The position numbers were made by a program, and so were the translations under genes. 64,000 nt of DNA, from contig JAOVFP010000016.1 of NCBI GenBank assembly GCA_025738555.1, forward strand, positions 3,224,001 to 3,288,000. The letters are read 5' to 3'. The first letter of the stretch is position 1, and the number at the start of each line of letters is the position of its first letter. Positions 46,248 to 58,221 of this stretch are shown in pieces. Below the pieces are notes generated by a model, which searched no databases, was not told the origin of the DNA, and saw only the letters and a list, made by a program, of their open reading frames with translations. This DNA comes from Cyathus striatus. Taxonomy: Eukaryota; Basidiomycota; Agaricomycetes; Agaricales; Nidulariaceae.

Positions 46248-47199
46248 AGCAGAAGTGAAACGATAGAAGGATGAAAGAGCTAATAGACAGTGGGGAAAGA
46301 CACACAGACCTATCAACCGTCTTATAAGAGTGTCCCCAAGCCGGAGGTATAAAAATAGGGTACCTGTGAAACACCTCTTTGGAGTCTGCAGAGAACTTTG
46401 GCTCAAAGTCCAAGTGGGGGTGGGAACTAAAGTGGGTGAGAGAGAAGTGTCAAGGAATTGCTCAGCAAACAGAGCTCTGATGCTTTTAGGATTAGAATTC
46501 CGGACAACGTTCCTTTGTTATCATAATATTATCACTGCGACTATCTCATCTCCACGTGCACGTGGGATCATCATGAGGTGCGATGGGTACAATGGGCGGT
46601 TACTTGGCTACTATGTTTTTCAACTTGTTGAAGTGTTTAGGAACGGGATTGATTGGATCCGAACGGATGGCGTGACAAGTTTCTTTGAATAAACACTGTA
46701 ATTTCGATCAGATGACATATGTAGTGGCAACTTACAGGACTACCGTACCAATGGAATATCCAGTCCAGTGTCAACCAGCATAGGTATTGCGCGTCCCCGG
46801 CGAGGCCGTTCCTAGCAAAGAGCAGGTAGACGGAAAGGTGGCTAAATTTCCGAACAGGGTGACGTCAAGACGCGTCGTCATTAAACTTTACAGTCAAAGA
46901 GTTTCACGTGATTCTCGGTACGGCCACCGTCCTGCAATTCGATAGTCGACAGCGTATAGAATAGAAAATGATGATACATAAATTACACCAGAATAACCTA
47001 TAAAGAAAGAGATAAAGCACGAATGAAGTTAGCCAGCAAATCCTCCATCCATAAAAGCTACCCGAGTCGAAGCAGTGTCCGAGTTTAAGTACATCTCCAG
47101 GGCTCCTTCTACGCCTTGGACGCGCCCACAGCCGCTCTCCTCCGCTTCCTCCTCTTCGTATCTCCCCAAGGTCACTCTCGACCTCGACCTCCTTACAGC
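46248..47199. other. Spacer and uncertain 3' end of the Sds3-like gene
   Basis: Copy B promoter on the left. On the right, minus-strand text around 47100-47195 (CKEVEVESDLGEIRR, basic tail) may be the true C-terminus of the Sds3-like gene in another frame. No other gene. Confidence 0.45.
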
Positions 47200-48336
47200 C
47201 TACCAACGATACCAAACTCTTCCCGAGAGCACCAAAGGGTTGTCCCTGGGGCCCTCCCCCTTTGGTTTCCTCCGACCACCACCAGGACCGACCGTCACGG
47301 TATTGGTGGTCCCGCCATTCGAAGGGGTGGCGGTGAGTGGTAATGGGAACGGGGAGGGTATCTCATCGACGCTTAGGGAGTGGGGGCTGAAGACCGGGCC
47401 GGTGGTTATTGCAAGTGTGCCGGTCTGACTTGAGGCGGTCAATCCGTTCACCTGCGCGCCCAGTGGTGTAGGCGGCGGTGAGGTGCCAATTTTGTTTCTC
47501 AGCTTGCGGGTTATTGGTGGGCGGGAGTGAGCATCAAGTGCGCCATCTAAAGTAAGGGTAAATAAAACGCGTAAGTGATGACCCGAAAAGGCAGTAACCC
47601 AAAGGGGAAAGAGCAGGGTTGAGCGCATGAAGCGGAAAGAGTTCTGAAAAGACGGAGTGGGGGAGAAAAGGAAGGAGGTACGCACCACCAACAGTGCCTT
47701 CTCCGTCTTTCTCCTCTCTGGCTTTCCGTCTTCGTTCCTCGATGCCTTCGAGCAAGCGCTCTCGGACTCGCTCGCGGCCTTTCTTCCACTCTTCCTCGAC
47801 GCGCTCGCGCTCCTCGTCATAGGCGGTCTGAGCGAGGTAGATGGCATGTCTTTCGTCCATTTCGAGGGCTGAGAGGAGAGCACCGCGCTCGAGGGAGAGT
47901 GGGTATAGACGGAGCTGGTAGAGGGGGTACTTGTCTGGTCGTGCGGCGAGGAGGGAGGCAGAATGATGCAGCGAGGAGATATGCTCGTTAAAGTGTCGAC
48001 CGCTGTGGGCGTAGTCAGAATGGTGGATAAGACTGAGAGGAGAATACATACTCATCACGACGATCGACGATCTCTTTCCCCAGCTTCCCGGCGATGTCTT
48101 TGCGTCTCTTTTCTTTCTTCCCGTCTTCTGTGGACAAAGGCTTAGGGTTAGGCAGAGGGTGTAGGGTAGGAGTGTGGGGACTGACCGTGGATCCTGGAGC
48201 TGGGACCTGCGACGGAGGGGTGGTGATGGGGGTGGTATGACATGCCCATGTCGGAGACGTCTGCTGCGTAGGTGCCTGCTCTGGCTTTGCCGTGGGCAGT
48301 GGTGGTGTGGGGGAAGATGCCTTGCTGTGGTGGCAT
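47200..48336 (-). CDS. Sds3/SUDS3-like subunit of the Sin3 histone deacetylase complex
   Basis: Scaffold/dimerisation subunit needed for Sin3-Rpd3/HDAC activity in yeast and animals. ATG 48336; introns near 48184-48127, 48050-48004 and 47688-47551. After a His/Pro-rich start come KEKRRKDIAGKLGKEIVDRRD, then the long helical Sds3 region: RLYPLSLERGALLSALEMDE, RHAIYLAQTAYDEERERVEE, EWKKGRERVRERLLEGIEER. After the last intron comes PPITRKLRNK, matching the TRKLRRR block of human SUDS3, then Ser/Thr/Pro-rich text. In this frame it stops at 47202-47200, but a conserved-looking acidic/basic tail continues in another frame to about 47100, so the C-terminus is uncertain (frame slip or missed intron). 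Confidence 0.72.
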
Positions 48337-49523
48337 GAATGGTGGTTGGGTTGAGTATTATATTGAGATGGTGAGTGGGACGGGGGTGGGGGATGGAAGG
48401 GGGAGCAGAGGGCAGTCTGGAGAGAGGAAGAATGAGCGGTTGTGTTGTGCTCGAGAATGGTCCAAAATTGGTTTCCTCCGGTGCACCGTGACAATCTCAC
48501 GCACTGTGACGAATTTGTGACATGTCCGTTAGATCGTCGATCATAACTCCGGATATGGGCGCTAATTGTTCTTGGTCTCTTCCGTCACTCGACCACTAAC
48601 AGCCTACTCCCCTTCAACCAACCCCAGGCTACCACGAGTCCTTGACTTACTACTATCCTTAACATATGTCGACCATATTCTCATCTGAAGATACCCTGCG
48701 TTCAAACTCATCGCATCCCTATTTAGATCTTCTACTCCATGATCTTCCCGACTTCTACCTCTGTATCGCAGACATCCTTCACGTCATTCTACTTCATCAT
48801 GTTCTCTAATAAGCAGCACTCAAAGCGATCGTAACGGCTCATCAAACTACTCCAAGTTCTGTCAGGTATCCTGATTTCTCTCGTATATATGTTTTAAGGC
48901 TGTTAGGCTTGAGCTGGCGAATGAATCACTCCATACCCAACATCCAAACTTGCCAGGCATCATAACACCTCCAGCAGCAGGTGTTCATTTTATACTCCCA
49001 GCTCGGAGCCACCGATTCAGCAGCTGTCAACGTATCAATCACGGAACTACATGTCATCACAAATACCTTTCCGCAATACCCGTACTCTATACTTATTTTC
49101 CTTCGTTCACACTCCTCATGCGAATTTCTTCGTACTGATGGACACTACAGTCTACTAGGATGTACTAATTAACTCACAAACAAACCTATAAAAGCATATT
49201 CTTGGACAGGAACACACCACGCTCCGCAATCTCCCAACTTAAAAAGCCTCGATTCCACACCACATGTAACATCATAACATTTTGATCTATATCACCACAA
49301 TTCACAAAACTATCTCAATTTTGATTCTTCCACAGCTAAACATTCTATAAATCACACGTTCCACATGCCCATGAAACCAGAGGGAACTAAAAGTTCCCTT
49401 GCATCCCTACGATGGATACTAAATCTCAGTTAGTCTCGCTTTCTTCCCTACACTCATCATCTCGCTGAAGCCTAACGCAGTGCGCCCTTCTCTGAACCCG
49501 GGTTCGATTTCGGATTGCGAAGG
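48337..49523. other. Intergenic, 5' flanks of Sds3-like gene and the DUF6593-like cluster
   Basis: 1.2 kb of pyrimidine-rich text with no exon series. CT-rich tracts before 49524 fit a promoter. Confidence 0.5.
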
Positions 49524-50861
49524 ATGATGTCCCGCTACGCCGAGCGCAGGAGTTCCCGCGCAAGCACGACCACCGTGCTCCCTGACTACGAAACCAGCCA
49601 ACGGAACCGTGAGCTTCCACCTATACCCGTCCCACAGATACCCCCAATTCCCCCCATGCCTTCCCTTTCTACCTACTCTGCTCCCCCTCCAGCACCACTG
49701 CCGAGGCGAGGAACAGTAAGCGGTACTCGGCCACCACGGTACGAGCCCGGAAAGGTCCGGTCAGGGAAGCAGCCTTAGCGCGCCGCCGAGTGTCTTCCCG
49801 GGTGCTGCTGTCTCACTGAACGATGTGATTGATATTAGTCGAGAGACGGTGAGACTGCAGAGGGCGAGGACGCTGCATTCCGCGCGCTCGGTGCCCGCGA
49901 TACGCACCGCAGCTTCTAGGAGCGAGGAGGGAGGGTATAATGCGAGTCTGACGACATTGTCGTCTAGTGTTACGCATTCCCCGTTGACCCCGTTGAGGCT
50001 TGATAGGAGCGAGCCGCCTGCGTATGTATCCATTACTGGGCTTTTGGTGTTGGAGTTCGTCGCTGACTGGAATGTAGATACGTCCTGCCAACGCTTCCTT
50101 TACCCTCGGCGACCCGTTGCACGCGATACACGTTTTCGACTCTTTCGTCCAACAGCATGGTTCTCCTTCCTCCCGTATATGCACTAGACACGCGACCGAT
50201 ATATCACATATCGGTAGCAATGAACTGTTTCAACCCCTTGGTGCACACTACGACTATAAAGAGGGGCGGGGCTGAGAATGGGGATAACGTCGGGCATTTT
50301 GAGTGAGTCACGATATTATTGGTAATGAGAGAAATGCTGGAACAGGTGTGGTGTTATAGGATGGGCATCTCATCAAAACCGAGTCGGATACGATTTCGGG
50401 GACAACAATACCTTACGAAGGACGTGCTGGAAGCACAGCATCATAATGGGTATCGTGTGCGTACCTGAGGTTGATACTCTCTCCTTCCGAGTGCTAATTT
50501 GAACAAATGACAGAATAATGGCTGGTATTGGGATCTAAAACAACCAAATGCACCAGTCCTAGCATGGACATTCGTAGCAAGCTCAGAGAAAGCTCTCGTA
50601 CGCACCTTTCCCTTCCCCTTCTTCATCCCCTAACCCCCTACCTAGTGCCGTCTAAACGATGAATCACGAACACTCGTGGCAGAATACATAGTCCCCGAAC
50701 CAGACCCAAACGAAGAGATAGACTTTGCAACGCGAGAACTAGACATTCACGGGCCGCTTGGACGTAGATATTTGGACGATATTTTGATGTCGATATTGGT
50801 TATTGAGAGGAGGAGGTCGATTCCTTCGGATGGGAATGTTAAAAGGATGATTAATTCGTAG
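49524..50861 (+). CDS. DUF6593-like family protein, member 1
   Basis: First plus-strand member of a local family. N-terminal tail is disordered and proline-rich with one LPDYE (LPxY) motif. A frame slip near 49768 separates it from SLSAPPSVFPGAAVSLNDVID; unlike most slips here it needs one base fewer, or two more. The C-terminal domain spans four exons: SNSMVLLPPVYALDTRPIYHISVAMNC (intron at 50309), MGISSKPSRIRFRGQQYL, GWYWDLKQPNAPVLAWTF, and LGRRYLDDILMSILVIERRR at the end. This layout (aromatic beta-strands, a YxW block, closing D-x-hydrophobic-hydrophobic-S-hydrophobic-hydrophobic-V/I-ERRR) is what I recall of DUF6593, widespread in Agaricomycetes and of unknown function. The domain name is from memory, not a search. 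Confidence 0.65.
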
Positions 50862-51218
50862 TTTAGTCTCTGGCTATTTTATAAATTGGGTGAATTGGTA
50901 TGGCGGGCGTCTTAAAATTAAGTAGGAGGCAGGGATGAAGATGGATAAAGCGCTGGGATCTTCCGTGAAACCCGTTTCTCACGCCTCCCTTCACCTTCAC
51001 GACCACCGTTGTCAAAAACTGATTGTTACACGTTGCAATCAAGTTGCGATGCTGCCAACTGCCAATGCGCATTGCAACTTTCAAGGCAGTGTATTTAATT
51101 TATCTGTGGCGCAAAATAAGATGTATGTCAGTGGTAGACAATAGAGTTGGGTCTCAGGAATCCTATATTAGTGTTCGTCCGGAATCAAGAAGACCATCTT
51201 ATCCATCCTCCTGCCTGA

Positions 51219-52808
51219 ATGATTACCGTGACGAGAACTCTCCAGCGATCCCCAAGGTGTGTTTATGCAAACCATGATTTGACGACACAGGGTTAACGAG
51301 CTAATATCCAGAGCAAGTGACCCTTCCTTCGGAAGCGCTTTGCTTCCACAGTACGAAGGTCCAATGCGAAATGCAGCTCGAACGCCTGGTACTGGTAGTG
51401 GCGCCTCAGTCATTCGATCCGACACAGTGACTACACTGCTTCCAACATATGAAACCAGCGAGCAACAGACTGGGAACGTAATTCTAAGCTGGTCACCGGC
51501 AAATGATGGCGCTTCAGTCACCCGATCTGATACGGTGGCTACGCTACTTCCGACGTATGAAATTGTCGAGCGACAGACGGAAAGTACGCTTCTGATGTCT
51601 TCAGGTAGCAGTGAAACTTCAGTCGTGCGGTCCAATACACTGCTTCCAACGTATGAAACCAGCGAGCGGCATTATAGGGCTAGTCTCTCGGAGGAACAAC
51701 TGGGTGGAACTTCATCGCAAAGAGTGATATCGATATCGAGAAGTCCTCAGCCGAATCTTATGAGACAAGATAGGGATAATCATCAGGAGGGAACTTTGTC
51801 ACAATTGCATATGCTTTTCAGTGAACTTCCAATTTTTACTATGAGGTCAAGAAGTTCTCAGCAGAGTCTGATAAGGCAGGATAGAGCTCAGAATCACCAA
51901 GGAGAACAATTAGGAACTTCTTCTGAACTACAAAATTCTAATGGCACAGCGGCTCTGAGACGTCGTCAGGGAGTCCTAACCGCGAGAAATACAGGAACCT
52001 TACCTATGTGAGTATTCTGGTTTGCAATCGTATTAAGTTATTATAACTCAAAGATTTCTTGACCAGTTATTTACCCGTTATACCAACTACTTCTATTCGA
52101 TATTCCTTTACTAGTCCATCGTCAAATTCGATGGACTTGATACAACCAGGTTCTGCTGGAATGAACCCCAGACCTATCTACCGTGTCTCTGTCTCTATGA
52201 GCTGCTTTATACCAAGCTCTTATATTACCACTCTTCGCAAAATAGAGAACGAAACCGAGAAATATGTAGGAGAATTTGAGTAAGTTCTTCTTGCTCTCGT
52301 GTTTCTCATCTTTCGAGCAAGAAAATAGGATGGGAATATCGAATTATGGAGATTCAGTAAAACTCGGAGAACGGCTGTCGTTGATCAAGAATAAGCTGAT
52401 AAGGCCATCGGCCATGAATATGGTAATTCTATTACTGTTTAATCGAGGAGTTCAATGAATAAGTCCTTTTAGAACACATACATATGGAAAGATGACCGAG
52501 GACAGCCATTGTACTTATGGGAATTCTCGACGCGTACAAAGCTATTGTCAGTATTACATTTTTGCATGTCATTCGAACTGCGGTCTTGACTCTTTAACTG
52601 GCAGTGTCGAATGAGGTTTAATCGGAATATAATACTTGGGACATTTTGGGGGTCTCCCGATCCAACGGACCCATCTAGTACAGAAGTGCCAAACCCTACG
52701 TTTGAAGTGACGCCGTCAGGACATGAACATTTCGACGAGTTGATGCTGTCGCTCTTGGTTGTTGAACGCGCAAGGCTAACACCACCATCTGCTCAACAGC
52801 CACAATAA
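51219..52808 (+). CDS. DUF6593-like family protein, member 2, with LPxY repeats
   Basis: ATG 51219 opens a short exon (MITVTRTLQRSPR) that splices at 51258/51311 to a long exon with repeats of about 35 residues built on a RSDTV-TLLPTYE core; four LPxY motifs (LPQYE and three LPTYE). Then a C-terminal domain over further exons: SIRYSFTSPSSNSMDLIQPG, PIYRVSVSMSCFIPSSYITT, ENETEKYVGEFE, MGISNYGDSVKLGERLS, NTYIWKDDRGQPLYLWEFST, LGTFWGSPDPTDP, HFDELMLSLLVVERARLTPP. In the exon ending 52548, an A run is one base shorter than in the sister copy (AAA versus AAAA), which throws the last exon out of frame; otherwise intact. About 85-90% identical to member 3. Confidence 0.68.
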
Positions 52809-53019
52809 TGCGTTACATAGCAATCGGGTAACTCCTGGAGTTCTTGTATATTATCCTTTCAATTTGGTAGCTTGTAAGTAGATAGATGATTCAAATCTGT
52901 GAATGGTATTGTACTTTCTAGTGCTCTGTTCATAATTTATCGAGGACATTTGATACTCTGTACGATAGGTATTTAGAACTAATTGACTTAATGTGCAGGT
53001 ACGTTAATCTGCATGCACA

Positions 53020-53360
53020 TTCGAAGTCTCTAATCAAGTCACTATGCTCGTTTCCTCCTCTAGTTATCGTTGCGATGAATGATGGTATGATATAGTTCAT
53101 TCTAATTTGAAATGGCCAGGTGTCTTGAGCATCAATGGGAGGAAGTAGGATCATGGAATTAAAGGTAAGCTGGAGTGTTTATCAATATCAATGAATATGA
53201 TGCATTTGACTTATATGTGGAATATAGTTTAGATAGGGTAACACCCCGGACACCTTGGAAGTTCCATATCATCAACAGAACTCTCTAGAAGGTCATTGTA
53301 GTATTCCAGTGCCCTAATATCAGGTAGTGAAGATGATCATTGATAAAGCCCCATTACGGT
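53020..53360 (-). pseudogene. 5' fragment of a minus-strand DUF6593-like gene
   Basis: Parallels the first two exons of the gene at 56585: the same GGTAACCGTAATGG(G/A)GC leader, LESSVDD-ELP, the intron, then SMILLPPIDAQDTWPF, MNYIIPSFIATITRGGNEHSDLIRDFE. In-frame stops occur in the first exon, and similarity ends at the second exon's 3' end (53020), so the last three exons are missing. A truncated duplicate lying tail-to-tail with member 2. Confidence 0.75.
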
Positions 53361-53971
53361 TACCGCTCCGAAATCAAATGTAAATATCTACTTGCGCTAG
53401 TATCCTATTATTATGGTCAGTTGGAACATAACAGGGAACTTGAGATTCATACCTCACTTTACTTCCACGCGTTGTCAAGCTATTGTTACACGTTGCAATG
53501 CGTCCAAATGCCGCCGATGTATATCACGACAAGCGGCATTTCCCACTACCTCATGAGGGCTGAGTAGCCTGGCATAGGGATAAGGAGGGAGAGATAGGAA
53601 AAGAAGGGCATGGATGAAGGTAGGGAATGAATTAATGTGGACGCTGTGGACGCTTCGTCAGCGGTCAACCGGTCACAAAGCGTCACAAGATGTCAGCCAA
53701 TCAAAATGAGATCCCATCAAAGATCCCAAAAACGCCTTATATGGAAATCCAGACGACCCTATACCCCACTACCTTAAAAGGTAGTGGGATAAGACGCTGG
53801 GCAATATCAACATAAAAGGGAATGATAACTGTGATGGAGACTCTACAATAACCTCGTAGGTGCGTTTCTTTCTGTGCACCATGATTCGACTGTACAAGAA
53901 CTAGAGAATGAATTTCCAGAGCATACAATTCTTCTTTTGCAAGCACTTTGCATCCAGAGTACGAAGGTCCA

Positions 53972-55422
53972 ATGCAAAATGTAGCTCGAACGCCTAGTAC
54001 TGGTAGTGGTGCCTCGATCACTCGATCCGACACAATGACTACACTACCAACATATGAAACCAGCGAGCAACAGACCGGGAATGTAATTCTAAGTTGGTCA
54101 CCGGGGAGTGATGGCGCTTCAGTCACCCGATCTGATACAGTGGCTACGCTACTTCCGATGTATGAAGTTTTCGAGCGACAGGAGGAATTGAATGTGCTTT
54201 CAGGTAACAGTGAAGCCTCAGCCACTCGAAGAAATGCACTTCTTCCAACGTATGAATCCAACGAGCGGCATTATAGGGCTAATCTCTCGGAGGAGCAACT
54301 AGGTGAAATTTTGCCGCAAAGGACGATGTCGAGGTCGGGAAGTCCTCAACCAAGTCCTATGAGGCTAGATAGGGATTATCATCGAGAGGTTGAGGGACCT
54401 TGGACGCAATTACATATGCTCACAAACGAACTACAAATTTCTAGTAACAGATCAAGAAATCCTCAGCCGAGCGATATGAGGCAGGATAGGGCTAATCATC
54501 AGGAAGGAACTTCGTCCGAACTACAAAACTCTAATGATGCAGTGGCTTTGAGACGCCGTCAAGCAGCAAGATATACAGGAACTTTACCTACGTGAGTATT
54601 ATTTCCTGATCGTGTTGAGTTTTTGTGACTTAAGGTTCCTCGATCCAGTTATTTACCCGTTATACCGACTTCTTCTATTCGATATTGCTTCACAAGTTCA
54701 TCATCAAATTCAATGGATTTGGTACAGCCAAGTTCTGCTGGAGCAGATCCCAGACCTGTCTACCGTGTCTCTGTCTCTAGGAACTGCTTTATACCAAGCT
54801 CTTATATTACCACTCTTCGCAAAATAGAGAACGAAACCGAGAAATATGTAGGAGAATTTGAGTAGGCTCTTCTTGCTCTCATATTTATCATCTGTTGAGC
54901 AAGAAAATAGGATGGGGGTATCGAATTATGGAAATTCAGTAAAACTCGGAGAGCGGCGGTCGTCGATCACGAATAAGCTGATAAGACCGACAGCCATAAA
55001 TATGGTAATTATGCTACTATTTTAATCGAAGAGCCTAATGAATAAGTCCTTTTAGAACACATACATATGGAACGATAATCGAGGACAGTCATTGTACTTA
55101 TGGGAATTCTCTACCCGTACAAAAGCGATTGTAAGTTTTATATATTTTAATATTATTCGAATTTACTGTTGATATAAATAATATCCTTATTCGGCAGTGC
55201 CGATTGAGGTTTAATCGGAATGTAATTCTTGGGACATTTTGGGGGTCTCCAGATCCTGCAGACCCGTCTACGGAAGTGCCAAACCCTACGTTTGAAGTGA
55301 CACCGTCAGGACACGAACATTTCGACGAGTTGATGCTATCGCTCTTAGTTGTTGAGCGAGCAAGGCTAACACCATCTGCTCAACTACCGAGAAATAATGC
55401 CCGGAGTTGGCTACTGCGCTGA
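53972..55422 (+). CDS. DUF6593-like family protein, member 3, original first exon lost
   Basis: Sister of member 2. The equivalent first exon (53824-53859) contains TAA where member 2 has CGA-type codons, so the ancestral start is closed. The first usable ATG is 53972 (MQNVARTPSTGSGAS). N-terminal repeats keep LPTYE, LPMYE and LPTYE. The C-terminal domain is complete and in frame: SIRYCFTSSSSNSMDLVQPS, PVYRVSVSRNCFIPSSYITT, MGVSNYGNSVKLGERRS, NTYIWNDNRGQSLYLWEFST, RTKAI joined to CRLRFNRNVILGTFWGSPDP, HFDELMLSLLVVERARLTPS. Introns match member 2. So a shorter protein is possible, or a skipped-exon form. Confidence 0.65.
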
Positions 55423-55640
55423 CCAAGGATTATTTTCTCCACTCAAGTAATAAGTATCGAGGTGTTGCTATGTATCATGATGAACATTGGCAACCCCACA
55501 CACGTTACTTATATAAGTAAAATGATGGTACATTTTTTACTGAAGGGAATTAAGGAGTGGTTTTCCGCCTTCAGAGATCGTATTTATGAAATTATCATAT
55601 AGGAGAAGTGGAGTCGAACATAACATCCTTGTGAAGTTAT

Positions 55641-56585
55641 TCAATTGAAGAGATCCTTGGTATCTGAGCTAAAGACAGGAGATACCCACTTCCTCTCCAC
55701 AGCTAAAAGTGACATTATAATGACATCCAAATATTCTTGACCCTGTGGTTCGACTTCTAGTTGAGGTAAGACGACTTGACCATGACCTCTTCGCCAAAGT
55801 ATAGGTGTATGATGGAATGAAGCGAGATGGCTCATTAGGTTACCGGTCTGTTTGACATATCTATAGCACTGATATACAGCAAAAAACAGTAAGAAGGGTG
55901 AACCTAAAACACAGATATTTCTTTACCTTCGAAACCATAGTTCCAAATCAGTCTATGTTTAGGATCATTCGAAAACCATGTCCAAGTTGCCTAAGTATGT
56001 ACAAACGACCCAGTGTTAAAATGACTTCGCGAATTTAAATAAGAAGGAACGTACCGATAGTCGTGATCCTTCCTTGCTTAGGATGTCGTTCAACTTAAAT
56101 TCTGTATCCTGTACGAGGACTGTGCATGTTTTATCTGCAATTCCCATTCTATTGCATCAAAGTGTTTCAGTAACCCATTATTTATTGGAATAAGTCCAAT
56201 GCTCACTCGAAGTCTCCAACTAGTTCACCATGCTCATTTCCTCCTCTAGTTATTGTTGTGATAAATGATGAAGGCATGAAACAGTTCATGCTAATATAAA
56301 TGTGATACAACGGTCGGGTGTCTTGAGAATCAGCGGGAGGAAGTAGGATCATGGAATTAAAGGTAAGCTAGGAAAAAGAATAAGCAGCTTTGTCATAGCC
56401 TTGCAAGCCTCTTCATAGCTATTTTATCAATATTGATGAATATGTTCCATTAAACTTGTGTGGAATATTGTCCAATAGAGTAACAGCCTGCACACCTTCA
56501 ATGGAAGTTCCGAATCGTCAACAGAACTCTCTGGAATATCAATGTATTTCGGAGCCATAAGCGAAGACGATGATGAAGCCTCCAT
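55641..56585 (-). CDS. DUF6593-like family protein, minus-strand member, intact
   Basis: ATG 56585 (MEASSSSSLMAPKYIDIPES) and five exons in phase to the stop at 55643-55641. Reads SMILLPPADSQDTRPLYHIY, ISMNCFMPSSFITTITRGGN, HGELVGDFE, MGIADKTCTVLVQDTEFKLN, ATWTWFSNDPKHRLIWNYGF, then VVLPQLEVEPQGQEYLDVII and MSLLAVERKWVSP. Has no LPxY tail, unlike the plus-strand members, so it is the short form: about 220 residues, domain only. Exon boundaries coincide with those of members 2 and 3 (split after FE, then M-G-I). Confidence 0.72.
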
Positions 56586-57139
56586 TATGGTTACCGCTCC
56601 GAAGTCAAAGGCAAATATCCAATTTATAGCAAAATGGTTTGCTGGTAAAGCCAAGGTAAAGCTCCCGCGAGTCTTTATAACATTTCGAAGTTACCGGTTG
56701 TTGTGAAGTTTTGCCGTTGGGGCCTATGTGGAAGCTGTAAGGGTCTGTCCTGATTCCTGTGCAGTCGTGTGTACGATTGGCGTACAGAGGCATACATTTA
56801 GGGCTAGATGGTAATCGTGGTGATCATCAATTCATCATACAGTGCTTCTGTCTGCGATGCACATGAAAACACCCGATAACTGGTCGAATATGGTGGGTAT
56901 ACATTGTACATACATATCTTGGCATTTAGTTGTCGTTCAAAATTCTGAACCTTTGCGCGACTCAAACATCTGACATCGCTTGATATATAGGTAAATAGGT
57001 TCATCTATGAATCAGTGCAACTAACAATGCAGACATCATTATTAACCACATATCACAATGTCAATATCATTGTTTGTTAGTAGTCCAATTAAATTTGTAA
57101 CGAGGTGGATGCATGGCAGAATATCTGAAACTTCACTAA

Positions 57140-58028
57140 CTACCTGTGGTGATCATTACTGAAAAGAGGAGAGAGACGCATCCTCTCCACAATTAATAAT
57201 GACATTATAATGCCGTCGAAGTATTCTTGACCTTGTGGCTCTACTTCAATCTTCGGTAAAATGACTCGACCTCCACTTCTACGACTTAGCATAGGGGCAG
57301 GATAAAATGTGGCCAAGCAAACTCTTTCCGTTACTTTTAACGCAACACCAGTATATCTGTAGCACTACAAAAGTATATAGTAAGAAGGTGAATTTATAAC
57401 AACGATGGTGTTTACCTGTAAATAACGGTTTAAAGGCTGATACTGCCAGACCAGTCTGCGCCTGAGGTCCCCTGGAAACCATATCCAGATATACTATGCA
57501 TACATAGTGCTATTTAGCTAACTGCTTCTTTGTAGAGTTCAATTGGAGCATACATTTCCTTCGTAACTTATGATTTTAGTGTATATATACTCCGTATCCG
57601 CAAAGAAAACCGTACGACCCCAATATGTAATTCCATGCCTATTGAGTTAGTGCAAAGCCTTTAGCATTGTAATTTGGATATATATAACTCTAACACCCAC
57701 TCGAAGTCGCCAATTAATTCACCGTATTCACTCCCTCCTCTATTTATTGTGGTGATGGATGATAAGGGTATGAAGCAATTCATGCTAATTTGGATATGAT
57801 ATAATGGCCGAGTATCATAAAAATCGAGAGGAGGAAGTAGGAGCATGGAATTGAAGGAAAGCTGAGAGAACGAATAGGTGACCTTTGTATTAATAAGCCT
57901 GCCTTGAGCCTCTTCATAGCTGAGCTTATGAGTAAGTATACTGTGAAATTCAAGTTTTATTGGGCGAACCTTAGGGGGGCTGAAGAGGGATCGTGTAGCA
58001 CGGTTGAAAGTGAAGTGTCAGGCTCCAT
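57140..58028 (-). CDS. DUF6593-like family protein, minus-strand member, uncertain first intron
   Basis: ATG 58028 (MEPDTSLSTVLHDPSSAPL), then SMLLLPPLDFYDTRPLYHIQ, ISMNCFIPLSSITTINRGGS, YGELIGDFE, MELHIG-type block in the next exon, YIWIWFPGDLRRRLVWQYQP, VILPKIEVEPQGQEYFDGII, MSLLIVERMRLSPLFSN, stop at 57142-57140. The first exon/intron joint is one base out of phase with the second exon, next to a run of six G on the plus strand (57972-57977); a missing base there would restore it. Same architecture as the gene at 56585. Confidence 0.6.
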
Positions 58029-58170
58029 GTACGCAATATTTGGGATAAGTAATGGCCAGAGTTTCGATGAGCTCAATGCTGGTTCTTATTTTATACTTAA
58101 TAGCAATTTTATAGCATGCTTACTGTCTAATTTTGTCCAATTCAAGGATCAATGATCATGATCATAAACT
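57893..58170 (+). repeat. Tandem duplication of a DUF6593-like 5' region, unit 1
   Basis: Contains the first exon and upstream DNA of the gene above. Starts TTAATAAGCCTGCCTTGAGC and shares CATAGC/CGTAGCT, TTATGAGTAAGT, GGACGAACCTT-type and GTCAGG(C/A)TCCATGTACGCA text with unit 2. Confidence 0.8.
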
Positions 58171-58221
58171 TCAGGCACTGCCATCCAGCCTTGACGTTAT
58201 CTCACCACAAAAAAGACCTTT

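Noticed and set aside
47200..47883. Single 227-codon minus-strand frame as a whole gene
   Set aside because: Only its 3' half (the PPITRKLRNK exon) is coding; the 5' half reads another frame across the helical Sds3 exon and its intron.
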